Shown one piece after another: positions 11,667 through 22,249 of a DNA stretch of 64,000 bases. Numbering within the stretch: position 1 is the first letter of the stretch; every line of letters begins with the position of its first letter. A program made the translations under genes and the position numbers. The notes beneath the pieces are model-generated. The model was not told the DNA's origin and did no database searches. It saw only the letters and a program-made list of their open reading frames with translations. The DNA is taken from positions 59,000,084 through 59,064,083 of the forward strand of contig CM026426.1 of assembly GCA_014871385.1 (NCBI GenBank), written 5' to 3'. This DNA is from Ceratodon purpureus. Lineage: Eukaryota; Streptophyta; Bryopsida; Pseudoditrichales; Ditrichaceae.

Positions 11667-14600
11667 ACGATGTTGGGGCATTAGTGCTTACTAGTCAACT
11701 ATTATTCTAAACAACAAGCGCTGACGCCGCTGCTGTGATTATTTGCTGTTGTAGAGGCAAATCTGTAAGTATGAACATCACTGTTGTTTGCAGTGGTGCA
11801 AGCCTTCCTCTTATTGTCTTAAATGTTTTATCATTCTTTTAGTTTTATGGTTTTAAACATTATATAAATGTTGCATTTTGTATTTATTTTCCGTATCTTG
11901 AAATCTCAAATCTTTAGGTTTGTGTTTCGTTTTGAGGCTTACATGATGTGTTATATGCAACAAATCATTGCGACGAATTTACAACAAGAGCATTACACTC
12001 CTATTGCTTAGTTTTTGCTCTACGGGAAAACATCTAGGCATCTACAATTAAACTAACATCATGAACTAATTCTATGTCAATTATTTTACTCCAAATATGT
12101 AATTCTTATTTCTTACTCTTACATTTCATACAAAGTGTACGTGTACGTGTTTTTAAATGTTCAAAGTACAATTTACTGTCCATTATAAAGTATACTATCG
12201 TTCTAACGTCCACTACTCCATTTAAAGTAGGACTGTAATCATACATATATCTATATTCTGCCAACATATTGTAGTGATGAGTTCTAGACAGTGTAGGGTT
12301 TACTAATTGCCCCTCATTGAACTTCAAGTTGTTCGGCACTGGCTTGGCCGTGCAACTTCCCCCCCCCCCCCCCCCCCCCCCCTCCCTCCTCTCCTCCCCG
12401 ACTTCATAGTCTTCATTCATAGCTTGCACTTCTTGGCACATACTCCCCCCCCCCCCCCAAAAAAAAGCTCGTCATCATCATAGTCATTGCCCTTCTTCCG
12501 CTTGTTCTTTCCTTCATGTACTTTCTTTCCTTCAAATGCCTCCATTGACTTTACAATCTTTGCGACCATTTCATTCACAACGTTGTTGATACATTCCACT
12601 AAGCTCAATGACATGACCCTCTTAATAGAAGAAAAAAAAATTCAATTATTTCTATTTGTGTATCTCCTTGATACTCTCGTACACAGCACATGTATGGAAG
12701 ATATCCACCATGGGGTGGTTTTAAACATAATTTGAGGCCTTCATTAAAAAATAAATAGTATAACCGGATCTCTAAGTGATGTATTTTGAATCTTTTGGCC
12801 TTTTCTACAAGAAGTTCTATTTTTAACCATAAAGATGGCGTTTGTTGTATTTGAGCTTATTTACAAAAACGAAGTTTATCAAGTCTACTTTTAACTTCTT
12901 ATTGAATTATTGGAACATTACTAAAATTACATATTTTATAGCAATTGCAAGTTCAACACTCATGATCATGGATGTAACTTTTACTAATTTTAGAGATATA
13001 GATGATTTTCATCCAAAATTATGTACTCCAATGTAATCCGGACCTATAGAAAAAATGGAATTTTTAAATATATTTTTTAATTTTTATAAATTTTCTTAAG
13101 GACTTCTTTAAAAAAATCATATTAATTTCAATAATTTTAGAAATAAACAGAAAAATATACGGCACATGGAAAATGTAAGATTTCATTTGAGAAAGATATT
13201 TCAAAAATGATATCAGCCAATTTGTGTGAAAAATAGATAAAACTAAACAATCCCTATGGCCATTCTGAATCCGTGGCCATAGGCCTGGTGTTTAAGGGTT
13301 AAAGCTAGGGATGGTGAAATTCTTTGAGTGATGGCTAAGGTAAAGGGTCATATTTTTATCTAATTTGTATTCCCAGCCCCTACTATTCTGGATCTTGGTT
13401 CCAAATATCACCTAGTTTGGTTCCAGAAAGTGCCCCAAAAGTGCTTTAATTCCGTCCATGCCATAGAAAATTGAATGCTTTTGATTGGTGCAGAAGTTCT
13501 TTATCCTCAGAATCCAACCTCTCATAAAAACTATGACTGTATGGTTCGTTTTTGACCACTCTGTGCTTACAAACTTAAAAATTCATAGAAAATTGTAGAA
13601 ATACTCAAAACATGTGTTTTTAGGGGATGTTTTTGCACTAACTTTATAGAGCTTCCAAAAATAATAAACTTTTTCTTTAATACGTCTAATTATGCAAACC
13701 TGAAATTCGGTTTGGAATTGGTCCCACTAGCTTAGTATGAGGGAAGTAGCAATATCGGTACAGTAGTAAATTCAGTGGAAAAAGTCTGGATCTTGAAATT
13801 GGAGGTTTGAATTAGAGTAGTACACATGGCAGATTAGTTTTTCACCATGGCAGGTAATGTTTTGATAAATTATTGAATTTTGAAAACGCTGCACACAACA
13901 GTCCTTCATGTGTGATGGATAGCAATGTCAATAAAAACGGGAGTGACAAATCAAACATGTTTTATCAAGGGTTGAACTTACCTGTATCTAGAAGGGGGTA
14001 CACATTGCTTACAAATTCCAATTGTGGTCATAGTACAATGGTTAAAAGTGGAAATTGGAAACAGTCTCCAATTCTCTGGCAACTTACTTCAATGAACAGA
14101 AGCTCCATCTTCCATAAGTGTGAGCTCATGAGGATTATCCTGCATGAAATAAAATCCACACATAGTGCTTTCATCCACATTTTCCACAAAATATGTAGCA
14201 ATTTTTTCTCCTTGATGCTTTGTTATTTTAAAAATGCCAATAAACAAGCAAAATTGATATAAAGCATTCCAAAATTTTGGAATGAAGTTTCTTAATAGCA
14301 ATTAAAACGCCTCATTTCAACTATACCCAATCGTATTAAAGCAATGATTTCAACTAAGGGTGAAAGTATTTAGGTGGTAAATAGTGCCAAGGTTACCTTG
14401 GAAGAAGTTGACTATTGCTGTGATTGGAAGAGAGCTTCAAAAGAGGTGAAGAGCCCTCATAAGATTAGGGTTTCAAATGGTGCAGAGTGTCCCTGCTTTA
14501 TATACATGTACCCTGGTTTAAGTCTATCCTTATTTAGCCCATTCCTATTGGTGATTGTAATGTGAAAAGACATCCAGTTGTTTACGTAATGTAGAAGAGA

Positions 14601-14990
14601 AGGAAGAAAATTAGGAAATCGCTAATGAGCAAATCATGCTTGAGTGTGGAAAATGATAAGATAGACAAAGGTTTTAGAGCTGTTAGATACACTAAAATCT
14701 TTAACGGCTTACAAACAATTTATTTGTCAAGTTCAAGGCCATTACCAGGTATATGCCAATCGTGTGATTGGCAAGCATTGGAATTGAGAGTTTCAAAATG
14801 ATATTTCAGGTATGTTTCGGCATTGCTGTTACTGTGGCTATTAGACCAGTCCCTTTATCTAGTGCAAGTTTAAGTATATGCATACTTTTCAAATGGAGTT
14901 TTTGAGACGTAGTTTTTAAGTATATATATACTTTTCAAATGGAGTTTTTGAGATCGGACATGAGGAGGTGAGAAATGAATGAGAACGGAA
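11667..14990. other. Gene-free AT-rich region with homopolymer tracts
   Basis: No supportable gene. Short ORFs at 12106-12441, 12417-12614 and 13873-14262 are low-complexity or lack any domain. Notable are a C run at 12359-12382 (24 bases), a C run at 12445-12458 followed directly by eight A, a 10-bp-arm inverted repeat CCTATGGCCA/TGGCCATAGG near 13251-13284, a perfect 18-bp palindrome at 14266-14283, and a 23-bp phrase at 14884-14906 repeated at 14930-14952. Confidence 0.5.
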
Positions 14991-15327
14991 CCGGCGCAAT
15001 GGGAGGGTCTGACCCGGCCCGGGTCAATGATGGGGGGAGCAGACGGATGGAGCAGTCAGCTCATCCGGCGACCCATTGGGCCGCAACGGCTGTTATTTGG
15101 ATGAATTCTGTTCATTCGTTGTAATGGTTCTGTTGCTTTCTAATTCATCCCCGGATTCGGGTCATTCAGCTCATCCGGCGACCCTGGCTGCCCGAGAAGG
15201 AGAGTATCCCATAATCCCATGGTGCAACCTTGTTGGGGTGAAATAGAGAGACCCCTTGAAGAGCCCAGAAGACTTGAGAGCATTCAGCCACATCCAAATT
15301 TACTACTTGTAATGCGCAGATGGGAAG

Positions 15328-15335
15328 TATAAATA
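15328..15335 (+). promoter_or_regulatory. Putative TATA box of PDX1
   Basis: TATAAATA lies 284 bp upstream of the PDX1 start codon, in a GC-richer stretch (15.0-15.6 kb) that contrasts with the AT-rich surroundings. Transcription would begin about 30 bp downstream, leaving a ~250-bp leader. The 19-bp phrase TCAGCTCATCCGGCGACCC occurs twice upstream (about 15057 and 15167), possible repeated control sites. Confidence 0.5.
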
Positions 15336-15618
15336 CAGCACTTGTTGGAAAATCCCCTCGACTTCTCTTCCCGATGGTGGACTTTCCTGGGTTTCGCTGT
15401 ATTTTTCCCCCATTTTCCCCGCATTTTCCCACATTTCTGCCGGTTCTGGTATAGAGGGAGCACTGAGGAGAGCGATATTTGTGATCGGATTGGGCGTATC
15501 GGATCTTAGAAGAGCAGTGATCGTTTCAATTTGGGTTGCAGGTTGTGGGGTTTGGGCGAAGGCAGAGGGAGAGGCGGTTTGGGAGAGTCTCTGTGGGTTG
15601 TTCGTGAGGGTTGTGGGG

Positions 15619-17381
15619 ATGGAGTTGGACAATGGCGTGGTGGCGGTGCGGTATGGCAACGGGTTGCTGGAGAACAACCACAGCAAGCAGACAGTGTCGT
15701 ATGCTGTGAAGGTGGGGTTGGCGCAGATGCTGCGTGGGGGGGTGATCATGGACGTGGTGGATGTGGCGCAGGCTCGTATTGCGGAGGAGGCAGGAGCGGT
15801 GGCCGTGATGGCGTTGGAGCGTGTGCCGGCCGACATCCGTGCAGAAGGCGGCGTTGCGCGCATGAGCGACCCGAACATGATCAAGGAGATTAAGAAGGCT
15901 GTGACCATTCCTGTCATGGCGAAGGCGAGAATTGGTGAGGTGCAACCCCAGCATCGTAGACCTTTGATGCCTGCTCGGATGTGAGGTTTGAGATTTTTGA
16001 ATAATTTGTGAATAATTCTAGTAGACGTGTGGATTCTTTCAAGCAAATGGTGAAGTTATGTACAGGGTGAGATCCCTGCGGGGTCGGCCTGTGGAACCCC
16101 CGATGGAGAACCTCTAATTTAGGCCAGCGACAACATTGCGCTTCTGATGTAGTACGGTCGTTGTGGCTCATGCGGCTTGACTGGATCGTGGTAGGAGTGT
16201 GTCCTCGGACACAACAGGTTTTGGGTTCGAACCTCCGCGTGAATGGGGTGACTGTTGGGCTGCCCTCTTCAGAGTCGAAAATTTCATAATATTCTCGGAA
16301 TTTTTGCCTCGCGGGGGGAATTACGGCGGAATTCCCGGGAGGCCGGCGAACCGCCGCGGGAGATTCCCTCGCGGGAGGTCCTTTGGATTGGATGGAAAAA
16401 AGTCCTGTAGGGGGTTACGCCTTCGAGATTTGTAAGGCTTTAGAGGTTATGTTTAATCGGTTGTATTCAGCCTGTGGAGGGTTTGATACCAGGTTGTCGT
16501 GGTTTGTTATCGAGTCTTTGGTTTTGTAATGAAAAGGTTTTGTCATCGGCTCTCTTTTGGGTAAAGTGCTTGATTTGGATGAATTGTCCTCCTTCGCTGA
16601 GTTGCTCAGGTCTGGATTCTGGAAGTTGTGGTGTGAAGAGTTAAGAGGTTGCGTAGTTGTTTGGACCGTCTTCTTGGTTAAGATGGTGGAGAAGAGGGTA
16701 CTTTTGATTTCCGGTTAAAGTTTTCATTCAACTGTCATTTCTTTTGGATGGGCAGGGCACTTTGTAGAGGCGCAGATTCTTGAAGCCATTGGCGTGGATT
16801 ACATTGATGAGAGCGAAGTGCTGACACCAGCTGACGATACCCACCATATCAACAAGCACAACTACAGGATTCCATTTGTGTGCGGCTGCCGCAACCTAGG
16901 GGAGGCTTTAAGACGGATTGCAGAAGGTGCGGCCATGATTAGAACCAAGGGGGAGGCTGGCACTGGTAACGTGGTGGAGGCCGTAAGGCACATGAGATCA
17001 GTGCTGGGCGAAATTCGGAGGCTGCAGAGCTTGGATGACGATGAGGTCTTCACCTTTGCCAAGGAGATTTCTGCTCCGTATGAGCTTGTGAGGCAGACTA
17101 AGCAGCTTGGAAGGCTGCCTGTTGTCAACTTCGCCGCTGGGGGGATCGCCACCCCCGCCGACGCCGGCCTCATGATGCAATTGGGATGCGACGGAGTGTT
17201 CGTAGGTTCCGGCATTTTCAAGAGTGGTGATCCAGCAAAGCGGGCACGTGCAATTGTGGAAGCCGTGACACACTACAATGATGCCCATGTGCTCGCTGAA
17301 GTGAGCGAGAACCTTGGGGAAGCGATGGTGGGTATCAACCTCAGTGACGAGGTAGAACGTTTCGCCGCCAGGTCTGAGTAG
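15619..17381 (+). CDS. PDX1: Pyridoxal 5'-phosphate synthase subunit PDX1 (PdxS/SNZ family)
   Basis: This cytosolic enzyme makes pyridoxal 5'-phosphate from ribose 5-phosphate, glyceraldehyde 3-phosphate and ammonia supplied by the glutaminase PDX2. Exon 1 is 15619-15934 and exon 2 16756-17381; the 821-bp intron is GT-AG and splits a Gly codon within MAKARIG/HFVEAQ. The joined protein is 313 residues, normal for plant PDX1. Visible family blocks are [41 protein letters not shown] with the substrate-binding Lys at ~102, [36 protein letters not shown] with the second essential Lys at ~170, [12 protein letters not shown] and [13 protein letters not shown] (phosphate binding). I chose the ATG giving [10 protein letters not shown] because family homology begins there; the open frame extends upstream without homology. 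No damage is seen. The PDX2 partner is not in the window. Confidence 0.97.
16155..16240 (+). repeat. tRNA-derived SINE-like stretch in PDX1 intron
   Basis: The intron contains GGTTCGAACC (16224-16233), a good RNA polymerase III B box, preceded by about 50 bp by GTGGCTCATGCGG (16163-16175), a plausible A box. The spacing fits a tRNA-like promoter. No complete tRNA cloverleaf can be folded, so a degenerate SINE head is more likely than a tRNA gene. The following ~180 bp are GC-rich with repeated gcggga phrases. Confidence 0.4.
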
Positions 17382-17404
17382 GGAATAAAAGAATATTTGC
17401 CATA

Positions 17405-17497
17405 CAATATGTCATGCCTGTACAGTCTAACTATGATAGCAATATGTCATGCCTGTTCAGTCTAACCTTGATAGCAATATGTCATGCCTGTATAGTG
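17405..17497. repeat. ~43-bp tandem repeat after PDX1
   Basis: The block starting caatatgtcatgcctg and continuing with a CAGTCTAAC phrase is repeated about two and a half times just after the PDX1 stop codon. The repeats overlap the left end of the adjacent pogo-type element, so it may represent reiteration of that element's terminus. Confidence 0.75.
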
Positions 17498-18126
17498 TCA
17501 CGCCATCCCTTTCACCAAAAGGAGTGATATGAATAAGGTGTGACAAATATTAAAAAATCACTTTTTGAAGATTTGTGCATAATGTGATATTATCAAAAAA
17601 ATAGGTAAAAAATTAAAATAAAATTACAATGTAAAAAAGAAAATAATGAATATGAGACTTCAATGTTTTTGAATGTAAAATCTAATTCAAAATTGTGAAT
17701 AACAACAAGAGTACAGCATAATGTGTCATTGAAATCAGGGAAAGACCTCTGATTAAATGTCATTATAAGCATTACCTTGATGATCAATTTTGGAACATAT
17801 TTACATGCAGGTGACCTATCTACTCACTTCCAATTTCTGTGTTTCCACAATTTGAATGGACAAATTGTAGTAGTTGAAAGAGAATCGAGATGCTCGTATG
17901 ACCCTTTCAACTACTATAATTTGTCCATCCATCCATCACATACAATCCATCCATACTCGATATTATTACATTTATACTACGGATTATGGGAAAAAAAAAT
18001 AGTGACATTGACAAGGATGATAAGGATAATAATGAGGAAGTTTTACACTATGAAAACAGTTACAAACTTTTAGTGACAATATCAAGGTGTTCTATTACCA
18101 AAGGTGACATTATCAAGGTTAGACTG
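17423..18126. mobile_element. 704-bp pogo/Tigger-type MITE with TA duplication
   Basis: The left end reads CAGTCTAACTATGATAG; the right end, in reverse complement, reads CAGTCTAACCTTGATAATG. Both are flanked directly by TA (17421-17422 and 18127-18128), the target duplication of Tc1/mariner/pogo elements. There is no transposase inside. It contains a strong internal hairpin (17858-17926). It sits 42 bp after the PDX1 stop codon and so may supply part of that gene's 3' end. Confidence 0.7.
17858..17926. repeat. Near-perfect hairpin, 23-bp arms
   Basis: The arms start GGACAAATTGTAGTAG and are complementary over 23 bp with one mismatch, separated by a 23-base loop. The fold lies inside the pogo-type MITE. 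This geometry resembles a small-RNA precursor, but without expression data it may simply be element structure. Confidence 0.75.
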
Positions 18127-19479
18127 TAGTATGATATACCCCCTTTGACAACGTATCCGACAAACCCTCTTTATACGTATTTCGACATATCTTGGGAATC
18201 TGCTCATTGTTAAGAGATAATGTTTTTTTATCATTCTTTCTACAGTTGGGAATAAAGTTGGAATAGCCTTTTTAGTTTCCGCCTATCGTTGAACCTCTTG
18301 TTTCTACTTGTTGTTCTCCACTGTTATTAGTGCGCATGAATTGTGGATTACGATACAATGTTAAAAATTTACTACGTTGCAATTATATGATTTGGCTATT
18401 GACGGTGTGCCAACTTTCTGTATGGACACCGACTTATAGTATTGAAATGTGGACACCGTCTCATGTGGTTGAAGACAAGATTAATTTTGCAGATTTTGCT
18501 TGTTCTAAAATTGAGCAGAAGCAAGGAATACAGTCAGACCTTAATAAGTGTTAAGGGTTGGAAACATACTTTTAGTTAACACTTAGACACTATTAACACA
18601 TAACACTTATAGAGGGTGATACAGATGGTTTGTAACACTTGAAAAGAATATCATTATTCATCTAAGTTTGTCAAAAGAATAAGTTAATAGTACTTTGGCG
18701 AGTTATTGCTTCATGTCAAGATTTTACTTCTTTTTCTAATGCTTTAATATTCCCAATAGATAACATGGTGTCGTTAGGTCTTTGCTCCAAAAACTTCTTC
18801 AAAGTTTGAAGAGCACTGCCTACATCTTTAAGGCCTACAACCTCTTCAACTGTAATTTAAGGATTAGCTTCATTAAGATCACTATCTTCGTGTTCATTGC
18901 CTTATTGTTGAGATAGAATCATTTCAATAATTTCATCATTAGTGGAGTAATTAGACTTATTCAAATCAAACTACAGCTCATGATTTAAAATATTCTTAAA
19001 CATTCATGTTGGAGGTCTCAATCTTAGAGGTTATCAAACTTAGTTTCTAATATAACAGCAACATCCTCTACATCTTTCCTTTGCTGCTCATGAAGGACTT
19101 CATTTTCTACAAGAATTGAAAGAATTCATGTGTGTCTTGAACAATTTTGAATTGTTGTTGAAGTTACTCCATTACGCCAAGCCCTCGTCATAGCTTGATA
19201 CACATCAATTGCAAAACTCTTGCCAGTTGAAATACTTCTTTCATTTTCTCTTCAGTTCGCACTTGGTTGTTAACAATAGTGGAAGATAAATGTTCTTTTT
19301 TATTTGATGATGAATTAATAACTTCTTGTTTTGAGCTTTAAATGAAACAATGATTCAATCATTCATAGGATGAAAACCACTAGTTGTATATGAAGGCAAA
19401 CACTCTAATTGTATCACCCTCAATCTTGAACTTAAATTAGGTAATTAATGTCAAGAAAAATTATCACCAACAAAATAAC

Positions 19480-20160
19480 ATTCTATTTCTAGGCATGTAC
19501 CATCTTCTTTTCAAAATATAACATATATTGTTAAAAAATTTGTGTTTTCATCCATGCTTCCTATTTATTAGCATGACATTGTATACCCATATTTTGAAGT
19601 ATTAAAATGTATTTGCTTGTAACAGCCTGAGGTTTTAAATATTGATTGATAAACAATGCACGAAGAATGATGCCTTCGTGAGCATTTCAAGTAAGTGCTA
19701 CCGTAATGCGCTCTATTTGCTGTTTTTTTCTATATGAAAATTTTGTAGCTAATGTACGATTTGGTTCCAACCTATAAAAGACCAATTTCATCCATATTGA
19801 AAACAACACAATTTTTATACTGGGATACAAGTATTTTGATGTCTGACATTTTCTTTATAACTTCTTCAAAAATGTTAGGTGATGCGTCTTCTCCATGACA
19901 GGTGTAGTTCTTGATATTATATCTCTTCTTTAAATATTGCACCCATCTATGAGAAGATTGACGCCTTACCTTGTTAATACCACTATGATGAAATGCATAA
20001 TATCTCTTTGCAGAAACTGCTACAAAGACATTAAATAAAGGTACATTATTTTCTTGCATTGTCATGATCCAAGTAATAGTAGCTTTTTCCACTTCTGGGC
20101 ATTAAAACTTTTGTAAGGGATTGGAATCCTTGTGTAACAAACTTTCCATAGGTTTGCCAC
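19480..20160 (-). pseudogene. pogo/Tigger-like transposase relic
   Basis: The minus-strand ORF 20092-19772 encodes a CENP-B-type helix-turn-helix region (RRQSSHRWVQYLKKRYNIK, then CHGEDASPN) followed by VVFNMDEIGLL, the first Asp block of the DDE domain of Tigger/pogo transposases. After a one-base frame change the next stretch reads FYRLEPNRTLATKFSYRKK and RITVALT, which is the usual continuation. Stops at about 19680 and 19560 end the recognisable region, and the later catalytic residues are lost. The N-terminal DNA-binding domain is largely absent. It is non-functional and probably related to the mobiliser of the MITEs at 17423 and 20919. Confidence 0.75.
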
Positions 20161-20499
20161 CAACTCTCAATTTTTCTAAGTTGTAGGAAAACATGTTAAA
20201 AATTCATATTATCCAAAGAAAATGAACTCAATTACATCTTTCCATCACTTTTGTGCAATTTTTGCAAAAGGGCTAACACTGACATTTAGATAAGCACATT
20301 TTTGGTCCACTTTACCGTGCTTCACCAGTGTGTAAGCAGAGGATGAAAAGAGTCAAACAACTTCCAGTTGAGGATGGATGGACTGGAGTCAGACAACTCC
20401 AGATTGAGAATATGTGCACTAGAGTTAGACAGCTCCATATTTAGTGCATTGAAGTCAGATCGCAAACATATGTACAAGAGTTAGACAACTCAGATGAGG

Positions 20500-20760
20500 T
20501 GCACTATTATTAAACTACTATATTGTACTTAGATGGTACTGAAGTATCGTTAGTCTAGATATAAGAGTAAAGGGATAGAAGGATCTGAAAAGATCTTTGA
20601 ATTATCTTAATTCCAGATACAAGAGTAAAGAGAATTATCTTTACTCTAGATACAAGAGTAAAGGAAATTATCTTTACTCTAGATATTGGAATAGAAGGAT
20701 CTATGAATTAATTTAACTCCAAATATTGGAATAGAAGGATCTAAAAAGATCTATGAAAAG
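20500..20760. repeat. Degenerate ~40-bp tandem repeats
   Basis: Phrases such as agatacaagagtaaag, attatctttactctaga and attggaatagaaggatct recur several times in a row. Just upstream (20350-20500) the phrase gagttagacaactc also recurs. Together they form a satellite-like stretch inside the pogo-like element, with no coding potential. Confidence 0.65.
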
Positions 20761-20918
20761 GATAGACTTTGAAACATACTCTGAGATAGACTCTAGATCT
20801 TTTCGGAAGGAAATAGTAGATAAAGGCTTGGGGGTGAGAAGGTGAGACACTTTTTCAATGATCTCTTCTTTATGGTTGGGTGGTGAGCCTGAGACAATAT
20901 ATTTTGGTCTTTGTAATT

Positions 20919-21442
20919 TAGTCATACCTCGATAAGTGTTAACAGTTGGGAGCACACTTTTTGTTAACACTTAGAGAATAATAACACATAACACTCATTG
21001 AGCCTGATAACGATGACTTGTAACACTTATAAAAAAACAACACTTAGAAGAATCAATAAGGTAAATATATAATATTTATAGAAAGAATGAATGAAATTAC
21101 AAAACATTGATTCATTTTCTATCTAAATCCGTTGAAAGAATGAATCAATAGTAGTTTGGGGAGATTTGGCAAGTTTCTAGGATGGACATCAAGAGTCTCT
21201 TTGCATCTAGAAACTATTACTTGACCTCAAAATCATCTCCCTCCAAGCTACAGTTCTTCTAAAATTTGTTTATTAGAAAATTATCACTTACAAAGGTAAA
21301 ATTAACAAAGTCGGGAGCGCAACATTGCATAACACTTAAGACATAACAATCACTAGAGTTAATTTTAGGGAGCAGAAATCTGCATGACACATATAGTATT
21401 TTAACACTTAGCAAAGTAACACTTATCAAGGTGTGAGTATAG
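20919..21442. mobile_element. Nested ~0.5-kb pogo-type derivative
   Basis: The left part (TAGTCATACCTCGATAAGTG) closely repeats the left end of the 18531 element for over 100 bp, and the right part repeats its right end for about 250 bp. The pattern is that of an internally deleted derivative. Exact ends and the TA duplication are less clear here because the first base appears mutated. Confidence 0.5.
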
Positions 21443-22249
21443 TTATATTATCAATATATTGGGTTTTTATCTCTAATTTGTCTTTATTATTAATTAGTTT
21501 AGGATTCCAAGAGCACCTCAAGGATGTATTTTAAGAGGGTCACTTCTGCGGTACTTTTCGTGGGTTTTTTTTCGCCAAAAATTGATTTTCAAATTGGAAA
21601 TAACATTCTCTAAGGTCAATAGAAGGCACCAAATGAAGAAATTAAGACTTTGGAAAAGTTCAATTTCATGATTTAGAACTAGTGGTCAAATTAGGTTTCA
21701 ATTAAAGATGTTCTTTTCATGTAGATGTGTATGATATGACTAAGAGCACCTTAAAAAGCGACTAAAATGCTCAAAAAGTAAACCAAAATGCTCAAAATTA
21801 GTTTTGAACTTTGAAAAACAGCACAATTCAGTCTCTTTTTATAATCTTGGTTGCCTTGCATAGTTACCTTTTATTTTTGAGTTTACAAACTCAAAAGTAC
21901 ACTTATCTTTTACTTGGTGAGCTTAAAAATATACGATCTTTTACTTTATGAACTAAAATTATATGATCTATTACTTTATGAACTTACTCAATTTGTTTCT
22001 AGAATGGACATCTAGAGTCACTTTTTAATAAAGAAATATTACTTTACTTCAAAATTATCTCTCACCAAGCAAAGAGCCTTTTTTTGGAAACTTATTGCTT
22101 AGCAAGGTAATGTATTAATGTTGGGAGCGCGACATTGCATAACAATTGACACATAACACTTTTTATTCTTAATTCTAAGCAAGCAAAATCTCTATAACAA
22201 ATATAGTGTTTTAATACTTATTGAAGTAACTCCTATTGAGGTGTAACTG

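Larger units (their letters stand above)
18531..22249. mobile_element. 3.7-kb pogo/Tigger-like element, decayed
   Basis: The left terminus CAGTCAGACCTTAATAAGTG and the right terminus (reverse complement CAGTTACACCTCAATAGGAG) are related inverted repeats, flanked by TA at 18529-18530 and 22250-22251. A transposase relic lies inside on the minus strand. Subterminal blocks rich in the phrase TAACACTT occur at both ends, as expected for transposase-binding subterminal repeats. A second left-end copy (about 20919) and right-end copy (about 21442) mark a smaller derivative nested in it. Confidence 0.6.

Noticed and set aside
15526-15954. Long antisense ORF (142 aa, His-rich) over PDX1 exon 1
   Set aside because: It is a shadow of the conserved PDX1 coding sequence in a GC-rich exon.
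16155-16240. Functional tRNA gene
   Set aside because: A- and B-box-like sequences are present but no acceptor stem or cloverleaf can be paired.
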